Source of the DNA: Klebsormidium nitens
Taxonomy: Eukaryota; Streptophyta; Klebsormidiophyceae; Klebsormidiales; Klebsormidiaceae
Direction of reading: 5' to 3'
DNA length: 64,000 bases
Assembly: GCA_000708835.1 (NCBI GenBank)
Contig: DF237159.1
Span: 58,679-122,678 of the forward strand
Below, one piece after another: positions 33,001 through 44,700 of this stretch. A model generated the notes under the pieces. It did no database searches and had not been told where the DNA came from. It worked only from the letters and a program-made list of their open reading frames with translations. The stretch's first letter is position 1. The number at the start of each line of letters is the position of its first letter. The translations under genes were made by a program, and so were the position numbers.

Positions 33001-35933
33001 TGATGAGGTTTCTTTGTTGAGTGTGAGTGCGGGGCTGCAGTAGAAGCTCGTATAACCAGGAGTGCGCAAATGTCACTGGATTCGTTGAATTTTCCTGCCG
33101 CTGCATTTTGCAGGGATGCGTTTCGTATGTGCTTCGATAGTTGATAGCGCAAGGAAAGCCAAAGCTGACGTCATGCTGACGTCACGCAACCAGAGTACCA
33201 GAGAGGTGGCAAACGCGCCGCAGACTTCCCAAGTCGGAAGAACACATTCCGCCGTTTACGTGAAACCGCATCAGTCAAGCCAGGCACTGTAGAAAGAAAC
33301 AACATCTTCAGATTCTAACTCAGCACAAAACCTCACATTGTCGTAGTTCCGGTCAGGATCCCTCTTTTACTTGAAACCGCATTAGTGAAAGCCAGGCACC
33401 ATAGAAAAGTGCAATATTTTTTGGGTTCGAACTTAGCACGAAAGCTCACATTGTTGTAGTTCCCGTCAGGATCTGTCGGATGCCCAGCACGGCCCCCGCT
33501 TCGTACGAGAACCGGGAGTCTGCCTGGTGCTTCCAAACCAGGAACTGGTTCGCCACGCCGTGCCCGCGCTTGACGCCAACGCTGCCACCCATGATGAGCG
33601 TATCTTTGGGAGAGATGGGGGCGGTCACAGTGGAGTTGATGGAAGATCTGCGAGAAAAGGCGAAACGGGGGGATCAGTTGAACTCAAGAGTGTCAGTTCT
33701 GGGGCCCGGCTAACCCCACGCTGTTCGAGTTCTGAGCGGTTCCTTAGGAGAGATCGGAGCAGTCACAGTGGAGTTGATGGAGGAACTGCGAAAAGAAACA
33801 ACAGGGGGGGATGAGAAGATTCGAATCTATAAACAGTCAGGGGGAGGTTGCTGGCAGTACTCATTCAGTCTTGGCAACCGCTTCGCACTGACGCTGCGCT
33901 TCAGGATGAGCGTATCCTTCCGGGAAATGGGGGCGGTCACAGTGGAATTGATGAAAGAACTGCAGTGAAAGTTACTTTGTAAGGACAAGGTTGGAAAGGG
34001 CCTTGGATGATGACATTCTTTACAGGAAGCTTTAAAAGCAGAGTGCGGGGTAAAGATACTTTCGTATCATACACGACAGGATCCATATGCGGTAGAGATG
34101 AAGGAGGACCTGCGGAGGAATTCGGAAGGGGAGCGCTCTGCAGATGAAAACGAAACACCAGCTGCTGTCAGATCTACCTAGGAACGCGGTCAAAGGGGAT
34201 TATGGAGGTAGCGCGGAAACAAACGGCACGGGAAGTGGCCTTCGAAACAACGTTGCAAGCCTGTCTATCTCATATCCAATTGCAAACGGCGTTCGCTGAC
34301 CGGTGCGTTTGGCTTTCGGGCGACAAGAAACATTGCTGCACTACGTTCCGTACTGAACTATCCGACAAACTGCTTCTTTATCTAACATTTGGCAGTACCA
34401 TCTTCGAAATCTCTTGCATAGTCAACGCATCAGTGCTGGAACTGTGGTCCCTGCCGATCTGGACTCTACAGGCTTTAGAGAAGGATTTCGGGAACAGATC
34501 GAAGGTCTCCCCATGCTTACGTCAGTTGTTGCACGCCTCTCCTCCGCCAGTCGTTGATGGCTATGCTAGTCAACAGGGTGGACGTCTGGTTGAGCCGGGA
34601 CTGGAGCTTGTTTTCGCTCTGCACAGAAACCAAAAGGACTTTTACGGGAAAACTTCAGGCAGCTAGAGTTGTGACTTGCGAGCGCCTTGGGCAACAGCCA
34701 CAACGAAAATCTATGCTCAGCTGTGATTCGATGTTTTTGGGGCAGCTAGAAATAAGTCAGGAAGCTTTGCACGTCTTCAGTTTTCTTCGAACTATTGCGC
34801 GGCCCATACCAGGCTCCGTTTCCAGAAGCTTGTTGCTCCGTTGCCAAGTACTAAAACGGCCACAAGACTCTTATTCATGATAATTGAAAACTGACGTGCC
34901 TTCAAATGAATCACACGACTTTCCGATGAACTGCCGAAAATTTCCTAGCCTAAGAACAACTCAGAAACTGCTTGGAGACTCGTCCTTGCACAACAACCGA
35001 CTGATGTTGCACATAATTGGACTTGCTTATGAACATGCTAAAAACCCTCCTTTCATTTCGAGTCTGAAGAGCCTTCACCTGCCGCATTTGATACAGCTCA
35101 TAAGCCTTTCGCATCTCGTCCTTCATTCCGAGATGCTCCCCCAGGTCCATCCCCGAGGCAAGGCCCTTCTTCCCGTAAATGTCATAGATCTGGGGCACAG
35201 GAGGCAAGGAATCAGACAAAATGAGGCCCGTCTTCCTGGTTTTGTCATCAATCGGTACATAGGACGGAAGGTTTGAGTCAAGACTAGGCCCTTCTTCCCA
35301 CAGATGTCATAGATCTGGGGGCACAGGAGGGAAGGAATCAGACCGGATGAGGCCCTTCTTCCTTGGTTGTCAACGATTGAAGCTCAGGAGGACAGAAACT
35401 CGACAGTGAGACCCTCCTCCTTGTAATTGTCAAAGATCTGGGGCACAGGCAGGAAGGATTGAGGCACACTGGAACATTAGGCCCCACCTTTAGGTAGAGG
35501 CATAATACCTTGTTTAATATAATTAAAAGCCAGTATTTTTACTGGCATAAACCTGGACCTTCTGTTCTACTCCATCCAAAAAGTGGTCCTTAATTCGCTT
35601 AAACAGCCCATGCGGATTGTATAAAGTCAACCTATCTCACAATATTCTCACTCAGATGGCCAACGACCTTTCCTTTCCGTTCCCCAGGCTCACCTCTCTC
35701 CTCTGTGGATCGCTGAGGGTCTCGTATGCGTCCCGTATTCGGTTGAACTGCTCTGTTGCGACCGCCTTTAGAGCGGTTGAGCCTCCAGGGACCTTGTCAG
35801 GATGACACAGCATTGCCAGGCCGCGGTAGGCCTTGAGAAGTTCGTCGTCCGACGCGTCTTTTGGAACGTTGAGGATGCCATATAGGTCGAGGTCTGGCTC
35901 CTCAACCTGACTACCTAGCCGGCGCTGCGCCAT
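27023..35933 (-). CDS. DNAJC11: DNAJC11-type mitochondrial J-domain protein
   Basis: Orthologue of DNAJC11, which in animals associates with the mitochondrial MICOS/MIB complex and supports cristae. Twelve exons in transcript order: 35694-35933, 35079-35189, 34521-34618, 33450-33647, 32682-32796, 31831-32003, 30971-31055, 30276-30329, 29486-29566, 28833-28910, 28082-28363 and 27023-27202. They sum to 1,695 nt with matching phases, giving 564 aa, against about 560 for the animal protein. The J domain is residues 16-77 with HPD at 44-46, then YDIYGKKGL. The middle is the beta-strand-rich DNAJC11 region (VTAPISPKDTLIMGGSV, GVAVGWSRDG, RGGQKFIIP). A hydrophobic segment (about 367-384) precedes a basic stretch (LKPAAIKRRKRK). 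The C-terminus is the DUF3395 domain (LVIVEAVYG, LDVTTPVQFLVDDS, GLMGFCDPCPGEEKEL, EALFIPDRRH). The start is set by the short lead into the J domain. The exons are intact; the introns carry many degraded copies of exon edges. Confidence 0.96.
28920..28977 (-). repeat. Perfect two-copy 29-bp tandem repeat beside a DNAJC11 acceptor
   Basis: The 29-bp unit at 28920-28948 is repeated exactly at 28949-28977. It lies within the intron, starting 10 bases from exon 10 (28833-28910), so the acceptor's upstream region has been duplicated recently. Confidence 0.95.
32158..32215 (-). repeat. Degraded copy of DNAJC11 exon 6 segment in intron 5
   Basis: Resembles the exon 6 part near 31945-32000 that encodes GPDMGVAVGWSRDG: GCGGCTCCA, CGACGCCCATGTCGG and flanking bases are shared. 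The copy is in the same orientation and has lost its frame. Confidence 0.7.
32952..33180 (-). repeat. Two degraded copies of the DNAJC11 exon 5 acceptor edge in intron 4
   Basis: The true junction (about 32778-32835) reads GTGCTTCGACAATTGCCTGC followed by GATGACGTCATGCT. Copies at about 32955-33010 and 33130-33180 keep GTGCTTCGA and ACGTCATGCTGA with decay between. Exon-edge and intron sequence were copied together. Confidence 0.7.
33254..33475 (-). repeat. Two-copy tandem duplication of the exon 4 donor edge
   Basis: About 110 bp at 33365-33475, including the end of exon 4 and its donor, is repeated at 33254-33362. Shared words include GAAACCGCAT, AGCCAGGCAC, CTCACATTGT and CGGTCAGGATC (one base different). 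The intronic copy keeps a usable GTGAG donor. Confidence 0.8.
33580..33967 (-). repeat. Three copies of the exon 4 acceptor edge
   Basis: The real exon start (33580-33652) is echoed in intron 3 at about 33733-33800 and 33876-33967. All three share GGTCACAGTGGAgTTGATG-type sequence (small letter varies) and a downstream CTGCG or CTGCAG; the last keeps an open frame reading NSTVTAPIS over its first part. Confidence 0.82.
35156..35462 (-). repeat. Three copies of the exon 2 acceptor edge in DNAJC11 intron 1
   Basis: The true junction (35156-35252) encodes IYDIYGKKGL next to a GTGCCCCAG acceptor. Copies at 35285-35379 and 35408-35462 repeat GTCATAGATCTGGGGGCACA or close variants. Both copies keep an AG acceptor with its pyrimidine tract, so they are plausible decoy splice sites. 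Confidence 0.85.
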
Positions 35934-35937
35934 TGTT

Positions 35938-36005
35938 TTGCGAGTCTCTCAAGAGTCTCTTTCCCTTCCCTCCTCTTCTTAATCCCCCTCTTTCTTTTTG
36001 CTCTT
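35938..36005 (-). promoter_or_regulatory. GA-rich leader of DNAJC11
   Basis: On the coding strand the 65 bases before the start codon are almost pure purine (GAAAGAGGGGGA, GAAGAGGAGGGAAGGG). Such GA tracts are common in plant leaders and core promoters; the role here is inference. Confidence 0.45.
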
Positions 36006-38719
36006 TACATCAGTCTTCTGTCACTGTCCTCATTCCTGTCTTTTCACCACTTCAGTTCTCTACGGCAAGCTGTTGATCCGGAATCCAATCTCCCCAACAG
36101 AAGTGGGGCCTAACGGGATATCCTACTTCCAAAAGTGCTTTTCATCCCTGAGCTTGGGAACACCTGCAGTAACGCACCAAATTGAAGATCCTGGAGCCGT
36201 TTGAGTAATCTCCAAGCTTACTCTTCGCTTGACCTGCTGCTCTTAGAATCTCAAGACCTCTGGTGGTGAGTCCGAAGCTTTCTTGAGAAAGTTTCCGGCG
36301 GCGCTTTGAAAGCTCCTTATGTAACTCTGCAGCTGCTATCCTCTACACATAGAAGGATGGTCTGCTCCGGTGCAGGCCTGCAGAGTAAAGTTTCTTCTTC
36401 ACTTGCATTTTCCACGGAAAGAGCAAAATAAAGTTAACGGAGAACTCAACTACAGCTACTCATTCAAAGACTTACCACCACCAACGGTCCAAGGAAGGGT
36501 CACTTTTGAAGAACGCCACCCTGCAGGAAGTAGTGCCGACAGTTCCCCAGGACAGACTTTTTTACAAGCAGACAGACAATATTAGAAAACATGTCAAGTT
36601 GATGGTGTCCGTTCAATATCAAAGTACAAGAAGCAAAGTCTTCTGCCTGCATGTAAGCTCCTAATTCCAACACGACTCCCAAAGAAACAGACTTGGAACA
36701 GAGTTCAGAATGTTTAAGATCCTCATTACTATTGCGAAACATCATACGACACCAGTGCACAGCATTGCAAAACTTTTCGAGAAAACAGGACACTCATGCG
36801 CGTACCGGTATTCGCATGTCGCTTGGGGGTGTTCTTGGGACCAATGCTGTAGCTTTAGAAAAGCTTTGCTCCTGAGCTACAACATTCTTTCGATCAGGTC
36901 CATGCGCTAATTTCAATTTTCAGGAAAAGGGCCAAGAGCAAAAGTTTTGCTGGAGAGGAACCTTTTCAAGGCTTTGCTTGATGACCACTGCAAGGCAAGT
37001 TTGTCATAAGCGATGAGCACTTCGTCCCATAGGGGGACGGTATACCTAGGTGGAAGAGAAGGTACTATACGCCGACGTTGCTGCCCCACCCCTGCTGACC
37101 AGATTGCCAAGGCTCGCTGTACTGTTCGGAGCCCTGGATTCTTGTTTGCCTATAATACAATAAAGTTAGCAGTACGACCTTACGACGTACCGTATATCTG
37201 CATACGGTATATGCTATACCGGTACTACAGTGAGGCCCAGGGGCACTCCTGACTCCTGATTCCTGAAGGCTGAAGCAGCATCCTGCTGATTGGACTCGGA
37301 GCATGGAAAGTGGCTGCAGATGACCAAAGACGGTAGGTCCAATTAAGGCATCACGAGAAGTTGTGGAGCAAGGAGAGCGCTTGCAACACAGCTCCCCCAT
37401 GCCAATGAGGTTGTAAGTGGTTAATTTGCATCTCGCATACCACAAGCAAAGCTCATCGGGCAGGTAATGTCGGGCTAGTGGTCAGGCGAGCAGGTGCACC
37501 AACTTTTTGAGAGCAGTGCTCAATTCATCTGGAGGAATCATTCATTCTCTCCTTCACAAGATCAACTCGGTGGAGTTGGCAAACAAAAGCAGGGTAAACT
37601 GAGAGCTTACGGCGGCATCAACTTCTGATGGCTGCAAAAGCGGCTGCCAATGACGGCGCCAAGAATGTGGTGCCGAGTATAAGCGCTGTGGCACCCACTG
37701 ATTGGACCACGGCAAGCGAGAACCCAAAGCTAGAGGGGTGCGGAGCCAAGGGGACTGATTGCGAAGAGTGAGCTCAAAACACAGTCTCTGGCTTGGAAAG
37801 TGTGGTCGCGATTCCAGGCGCCACACTTGAAGGAGGAGACAGACCTTGTACATTCTAGTCTTTCAAAAAGATCTGGCGCAAAGAAACTGTTCTGCACCCC
37901 CTTGTCAGATTGCTGCCAGTGACGTCACAATGGCAATCCCAATTGGGCTTACTTTTGGAAGTCTTTGATGGTGAAATTGCGTATGCTCCCTTGAGTTTCT
38001 CCAAATACAGGAGTTGCCCTTGATGTTGCAATGAGGGAATGAAGAGTTCTAGGCTGCTCCCTAACTGTCTAGCTTGCCAGGTCTTTGCGGAGTCCGCTTA
38101 AGTTGTCCAAACACCTGCCTTGATTCACAATGCCCTCAGTGCAGGGCCAAGGAAATTGTCAGGGAGTTCAGGCTTGTTGTGTGTCTTCTCATTGCTGTTG
38201 AATCAGGCAAAACTGAAGGGCTATCGTCAAGCCCCTGATCTGAGAGCTGCGGTCTGTCCCTGAGCAGGTGTTGCACAGGATCATACGGGTTCAGTCAAAT
38301 GCCATGGAGGATCTACTGTAAGAAGGTAAGACTTTGGATTGACATCACGGGGGAAAGAAAGATCTCATTGGTCAATCCACTTCCATCCTTTTTCAGTTAT
38401 TTTGGTAGCTGCCGGCAGTTGTGCAAGTTGGATTCACATTTAATTATCTGAATACACTGGTGCAGCTTCCTGAAAAAGTCAGGGGAAGGAGCCAAATCTT
38501 GACACGATCAGCCCTGCTTTCTCAATGCGCTACGTAGATCCTTGGCGCCTACGAGTGTTGGACGAATAGAGTGCGTCCTCGCAATTGGCTGACTCAAGAA
38601 AATATTCAGGAGGTTACCCTGGAAGTTGAACACTGGAATAACCCCACCAGTGCAGTGTCACATCTGAAAGGGGCCCTCCTGAATTTTGATAGACAATTGT
38701 CTGAGTTTAAGTTGCTCAG
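36006..38719. other. 2.7-kb interval without a supportable gene
   Basis: Contains the DNAJC11 upstream region and probably the missing first exon(s) of the cysteine-rich gene; an ATG near 38299 that runs into a GTAAG donor at about 38326 is one candidate. A small palindrome (TACCGTAT...ATACGGTA, about 37190-37212) is present. Nothing else was recognised. Confidence 0.4.
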
Positions 38720-40559
38720 GGTTGAAGTGTGTCAGTCTAGACCAAACGCTCAAGCTTGCGCTCAACTGGTGAGTGAGACTGTTCAGCAACTTCCATTAGA
38801 ATGCTGAGGTCCTATCCTCCCTCTGCAGGGGTGCAATCTGGAGGGTGACTGGAAAGACTGTAAGCCAGTGTCTCCCTCTTGCTTATCGTCCCTGCGACCT
38901 TTTGATCAACATCCCATAGATGCATGCTGCTACATCCTCGTGTTCTTTATGTGGAACGCAGTGGTTGTGATTGAATCGAGGTGCATCTAACTGAGAACGT
39001 TCTGATGGTTGATCAAATGTCGTTCATTGGATTCTTCAGGAGCTGTTTTCTGCCGAAAGCGAGCACACACAGTCAAAGTTTTCAACTTTGAACAGACGAC
39101 CTGGAATACATGTATACGTGAGGAGGTTGACTGTCGGACTGTGAGGTTGAAACAAGGATTATTAGTTGCGACGCAAACTCGTTTCCTTCGGAAGAGTATG
39201 CTGGGTCCGTGAAATTGTCCGGCGGACCTCCCTCATGTTTATGCTGAAATTGCTTCTCTGCTACTCCTTTATAGGCCAGAGCTCCTGCAAAGACATGTGC
39301 TTCAAGGACCCCACCATCAGGGACTACAAGTGGTCCAGCTGGGTCGACCGATCACCCGGCGATCCAGTCAAGTCAAAGGTAGGGCTGAAAGACTCCTTTA
39401 CTTTTAAGGCAGACACTCAGTTTACAGATGGGCCCAGCTGTCCTGGAATCGACGTTTACCATCTATAAGTGGAGTGGATCGAACGCGATTTCGACGAGGG
39501 CGCACCGTTCCGCCCTTGGTTGTCTAACCCGGTTCTGAACCTGGTTGTCAAACCAAGGCCTAACGTACCTGATTCCCAAACGGAGACAGAGAAGCACGAC
39601 TCAAGGGCACCAGAATCCTTCCAATTGGATGGGAGTTATAGTTTCGTACGACCCATACTCTTAAATCTGATGCTTCCAAAGTGAAAGTATCGAGTCTGTG
39701 TGTACGAACAGCCTGGCATTCTTTTGCATTGAAGATAGACCAATCCTTTTGGCGACATAAAAGAACAATGACAAGAGGCTGGTCCCCGAACGGAGGCGCT
39801 TTATAGACACCTTTTGCCATATGCGGAAGGGTTCCAACCCGCTTTCATCACTCTTCAAGGTCACCCGGCAGCGTTTCCGTCCAGCTCCTTTTTGGCTCGA
39901 TAAGCAGTTCGCTAATCTGGGTCTTGATCTACTTGTAACGTGACGCTTTAATACGAATCCTTTAGCAACGTGAATGGCGGCAACAATGGTCAATGAAAGC
40001 AGACAAGATAACGAAACGGAATATGTTGGAAGTAACACCACTGGGGAGAGTCCTTAGGTTTCATATCTTGAGTACCTACTCTCCTACGTTCAGGATGCGA
40101 TCCTGTTTCTTTTTTTCCATTTCGAATCAGGTCTGGAGCTGCTCTCTTGTCAGGGCAAGATGTATTGGCGCATACTCTAGGGACACCACGCAACATTATA
40201 CGAATCACTCTTGTGTATTACTCTTGCAGGCCTGCACAGAAGCATGCTTGAAGGGTTGCCTATGGCGGGTGAGTTCAAGCGAACCCGACACGTCTGCTTG
40301 GCTTCTATATTTGGACTGCTCGCAAGTGAGGTACGCGCATGCAGTCATCTCGTTTTGACGAGACAGAAAGCGAAGGAAGAAAGTGAAGGACCACATTTCA
40401 TGTTTCCTTGCGCATTTGTGTCGGCCCGGTTTCCCCACCTCTGAACTTCAGAGTCTGTGAAGTTGCTTCCAGGTATGCAGCAAAAGACTGTCAGGATGCT
40501 TTAAAGGATCTGCATCGATATTTTTTGTGCAGATGTTCTTCCAGAAAGAGGACAACTAA
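38720..40559 (+). CDS. Small cysteine-rich protein, last four exons (N-terminus unresolved)
   Basis: Four short exons with GT-AG borders join in phase 0: 38720-38768, 39280-39378, 40230-40268 and 40533-40559. They give a 70-residue C-terminus with seven cysteines: VCQSRPNAQACAQL, then SSCKDMCFKDP and YKWSSWVDRSPGDPVKSK, then ACTEACLKGCLWR, then MFFQKEDN and stop. The CxxxC spacings suggest disulphides or metal binding. I do not recognise the family. Support comes from agreement of all four phases and from cysteine motifs being placed at exon edges. The second exon uses the AG at 39278-39279, not the AG five bases earlier, because only that choice keeps the cysteine frame. The first exon shown begins with one base completing an earlier codon, so upstream coding sequence exists. 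Confidence 0.5.
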
Positions 40560-40701
40560 TGAGCACATCGAAACGATGTGCGTTCAACAAGCTACTTCAA
40601 CATTCTTTTGTACGGCAGCGTTGCGGCGTTGAGGCCACTTAAACAGGATTGCAATGAGGACACGAGCGCTTGGAGTTGCTCCAGGTACAAACTTTTGTCT
40701 C

Positions 40702-40899
40702 CTATTGGATTAGATGCTTGGACTTAAAGTCTATGGAACTACTAAGCGGTATAGAGTCGAACTTAAAGACCTCATAAACCTTCATATTTGCACTTGCACT
40801 CGCTGGTAGATTTTCAAACGTGAACTTAACTTTGAATGCCTGAGTACCACTTTGGCCCAACGATAGCTGGATCGGCCCTCCAACTAGACCGTCAAAGGT
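40702..40899 (-). CDS. Possible terminal exon or gene fragment, unrecognised
   Basis: A 65-residue frame preceded by a GTGCAG acceptor, with alternating hydrophobic residues (PIQLSLGQSGTQAFKVKFTF, MKVYEVFKFDSI) that suggest beta strands. It lies tail to tail with the cysteine-rich gene, 142 bases away. No upstream exon could be found in the 800 bases before the ATPase gene, so it may be a remnant. Confidence 0.28.
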   Translation of the reverse strand, partial: TFDGLVGGPIQLSLGQSGTQAFKVKFTFENLPASASANMKVYEVFKFDSIPLSSSIDFKSKHLIQ

Positions 40900-41720
40900 C
40901 TGCACCTAGTCAAATTGCGCAAGTCATTGCATGGAAGCCCGCTCACCTATAGCCGCCAGATTCTGTCAAGTGTACATAAATGCATCATTGGAGCCCCATG
41001 AGAACGTACGGTTGCATGACATGACGCTATATGCGCAATGTTGGTTTGAGTGACCATGTGTACATATCATGCCGCCATGTCACCGTGTCCGGGCACAGAT
41101 CATGCTCCACGTTGCCATCCAGCGCCGTAGCTGGCGCCAGCTATCATGCTCCGTTGCCATCCGATTCAGGCCGGGCGGCTAACGGTAATTAATTAATTGA
41201 CTCATTGTACGCGGTTCGACATGCAATGAGCTAGCTCTAACGGAGAATTCTGGCAGCTTCCGCGACAATTGCAATATGTACTACAAGATATAACGGCCCA
41301 AGCTCAATGATTTGCACATGCAATTGGCCAGGCAATAGTCACATTAGCCTAGGCTGGCGCGGCACATGGTGCGCATTTTTCGTACGGCCAGCCACTTGAC
41401 GCTTTCATGCAACGTGCAATGATGTATGCATGTACGTTCCAAACAGGCAGACAGTGACCCTACACCTGGCACTGTAAGCTCTCAAAAGTCGATACGTTGC
41501 AGATCGCCATGCTTCAACGGAAGCACGCTGAAGATCTATTTTACATCCATGACGATCAAAGCAAGAAAGTCCAGTGTAGCAACCTGGTGCAACGGTCACT
41601 CCCCACACAAATAAGCGGAGATGGGCCAAAGATGTGGCCGGACAATACGTTCTGCTTTATGTTCGACCAATGTTTCCCAAGTGCGAACCTTCGCAAGTTT
41701 CTCAGAGCTCAGTGGCATCA
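40900..41720. other. Intergenic before the ATPase gene's 3' end
   Basis: AT-richer than the flanking genes, with TTAATTAATTAATT near 41190 and ATCATGC/GTTGCCATCC short repeats near 41100-41165. GGCCGGGCGGC near 41170 also occurs near 7610. It must include the 3' UTR of the ATPase gene. No gene was seen. Confidence 0.45.
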
Positions 41721-44700
41721 TCAGCGGCCGAACCCAGGCGGCAAGTCCAAGTCCCTCGGCTGGGGAGGGGGGTTTTGCGGGCGACCGAACCCGGGGGGTA
41801 ACCCATCATCCGGAGCGTTGTCTGATCGCCCCAAGAAACGAACCGGTCCCCGCATGTCTTGGTGCGGGTTCGGCACCGGAGGTTGGCCGCCGTAGTACGG
41901 CGGCGGGGGCGCCGTTCCGGCCCCAGGGTTTGGAAGGGTTGGGAAGTTGGGCCGGTTCGAGAATGGCTCGGGCAAAACAAACTCAGGGAGCTCGTCCTCG
42001 CCGTCCGAAAGGGCCCCATGTCCGGCCCAATTGCGCGTCTCCCCAGCCACCCGTAGCGCGCCTCCGGTCACGACAGGGCCCCGCCCCGGCGGGCTCTGGT
42101 GTGACGTCAGCCGGTTGGTGGGGCTCGCCTGCGGGTGGCGGTACGGGGACGTGACACGTGGCGGGCTGCGGTAAGGTGACGTCATCCGGGGCGGGCTCGT
42201 CTGCGGCGCGCGGGGTGGTGACGTCATCCAGGGCGGAGTGGGTTGGGGGGCTGAGAACGGCGGGGGCTGGGGCGGTTGTTGGTAGCCGAAGAGCGGCCCT
42301 CCTGGAAGCGACGCTTCTGGGGGGTTCGTTTGCATGCCTCCCCTGCCCCCTGAATGTACCCTCTGCTGGGGACTCCCCCTTGGGTTAACCCCTAACCCGC
42401 GGTCAGCAAAGCCGCTCGAGCGGTTCCGGTCGGGTGAGAAAGATTCCGTGCGCTGCTGTCCGGAAAAGGCCTTGCTGGGCACAGCGACGCCGGCGCCACT
42501 GCCGGAATAGCCCGGGGGCAAGTCGGCCCGTCTCTCAACAGGGCCCCCGAACCCTCTCGCTTCGTGCTGGGCGGACCCCGAAAATGTGACACGCTGCTGG
42601 GGGGGGCTGCTTTTCGGCGGACCACGCTCCCCCCCGGAATGGGGGGCGGTTTGGGTTGTCCCCGCGAATGAGTGTCTTTGCTCCGCAAGGGGGGGTCCCG
42701 GCCAACTCGGTGACCGCTGGTTGGTTTCCGCACTCGGTCGGAAAGTTTTGGCTTCCTCCGGAGGCGAGTGCGCCGTTTTGGCGAAGTCCACGGACTTCCC
42801 CTGAGCAATTCCCCGTTCAGCCGTCCCCTCCCCTTTCGCGCTACTCGAAACGCTCCCCGAGGGCCTAGCGATGCCCCCCCGCGCCGTTGCCCCATGCTCC
42901 GGAACCGGAACCCCCTGTCCGGAAACCGTACCCCCCTGAAGCGAAACCGCACCCCCTGGTCGGGGCCGATCCCCAGCCTTCTTCCCCGCCGCCCTGTCAA
43001 TCACGAGCTGCAGGGGGGTGTCCTCATTCAACAGCGCCGAAGGGGGGGGCCGTTTCTTTACCCCCCCAGGAGACTTCGGCTCAGCGTTCAGGTCCAAAAC
43101 CGGAACGGCGGACTTCTTCCGGTGCTCAGGGATTGCGGTCGGGGAAGCCAGCCCCCGGAATGAGGGGGGCGCACGCAACCCTCCGGTCCAATCTGCCGCG
43201 TGCCCCCCCTTTGCGCCCAACGGCTGCGCCTCTTGACGGGGATCTAAAGAGCGCTCCAATCTCATCCGTATGCTTTGGCTGGTGCTTTGGCCCCCCCCCT
43301 GATTTGCTGCCAGATCGCCCCCCCGGAACGAGGATCCGTCGACAGAGGCCCTCCCTTCCGCCCCAAACGATGGGCCAAAGCTGTGCAACCCCGCGCTCAG
43401 GGGGGCCGCTTTCTGCCCCGCAACCACCCCCCCGGAAGGAGCTACCGCAGTCAGGGGGCGGCCCTGAGCAAACCCATCCGGTTTGACAGGAACCCCCTGC
43501 AGCAAATTCTGGACACCGCCAAAGGGCGAAACGGTTCCTGCGCTTGGAGAGGGGGGCGGCTTGTCGTTCGAGTCAAAGAGCCGCCCCGAAACGTCAGATC
43601 CTAACCCCCTGCCTCGCCCTCTGCCTCTTCCCCCCCTCCCTCTGCCCCCTTCCGAGACCCCCCTGCCGCGTCCCCTGTGGACAGTCGCGAACTGCCGGTT
43701 ACCATCCCCTTGACCATCCCCCAACCCGGTTTTCTTCTTGGCTGGTTTAGGGAGGAGCCCACCTCCGAGAGGCTTCCTGGCAAGCGCCGCAATTGGGGGA
43801 CTGTCCGACGGGCTAAAGCCAGCCTGCGCATCCCCCCCCGAAACATTGATCCGCTGTAGATTCGCACCTGGGCTCGCCAAGTTTGTGGCTGCGGTGACGC
43901 CGCCGCTCAGCACGCTGTTAGCCTGACCCTGCAGCAAACCCGGGGCTAACCCAAGTGCACCAACGCCCGCTCCCGCGCCAGCTGGCGCACTCCCATTCGA
44001 CGGGGCAACGCTCCGCTCCCCCCCACCTTGACCCCATCCTCTGCTGACATCACCACTCCCAGTGTAAGACGTCACGACTCCCCCCAGCTTGCCCACCAGC
44101 CCGGACATATTCACGGGGGTTCCGTCCGCTGCTTTCGCCACCCCCCCGGAAGGATGTGCGGCCTGGATGGGGGGCCCGTTCGCCGCTTTGGCGGCCCCCC
44201 CGGGAGGTGCTGGTGACTTGCGAGGCCTGCCCAGTGGCTTAGAACCCTTGGAAACCTTCAGCTTGATCTTGTTGATGGGAATGTCTTCCAAGTCCTCCTC
44301 ACCCTGGCGCAGCTTCTTGCGGGGTTTGGCGGGTTTGGGCTCCTTAGGCTCCCTGCAAAAAGAGTTTCATACGCATATATATGCAGTTGACACGTGGGTG
44401 ATCAAAATTTCTATTCCGCTTTGCTTCAAAGAACAAGCGCACCAAATCAGAACTCCAAGACTCGAAAAGCTCTACAACTCAGAAAGAAAGTGTCGTTTGA
44501 CACGGTGCTGGACCCTCTTTGAAGTTTTTCAAACCACGTTCGGTTGGTTTGAACGACGGCTGGTCGATTAGTACTATAACCACACTCATCCACGTCGTAT
44601 CCGCTTCTAAACAGTTAAGGTGCGAGCTGGTGGCTGCGGCCTGGAGAAAAGAAAAAACAAACCCAGAGAAAAAAGGGGACAGGAAATTCTAGGCCTCGTC

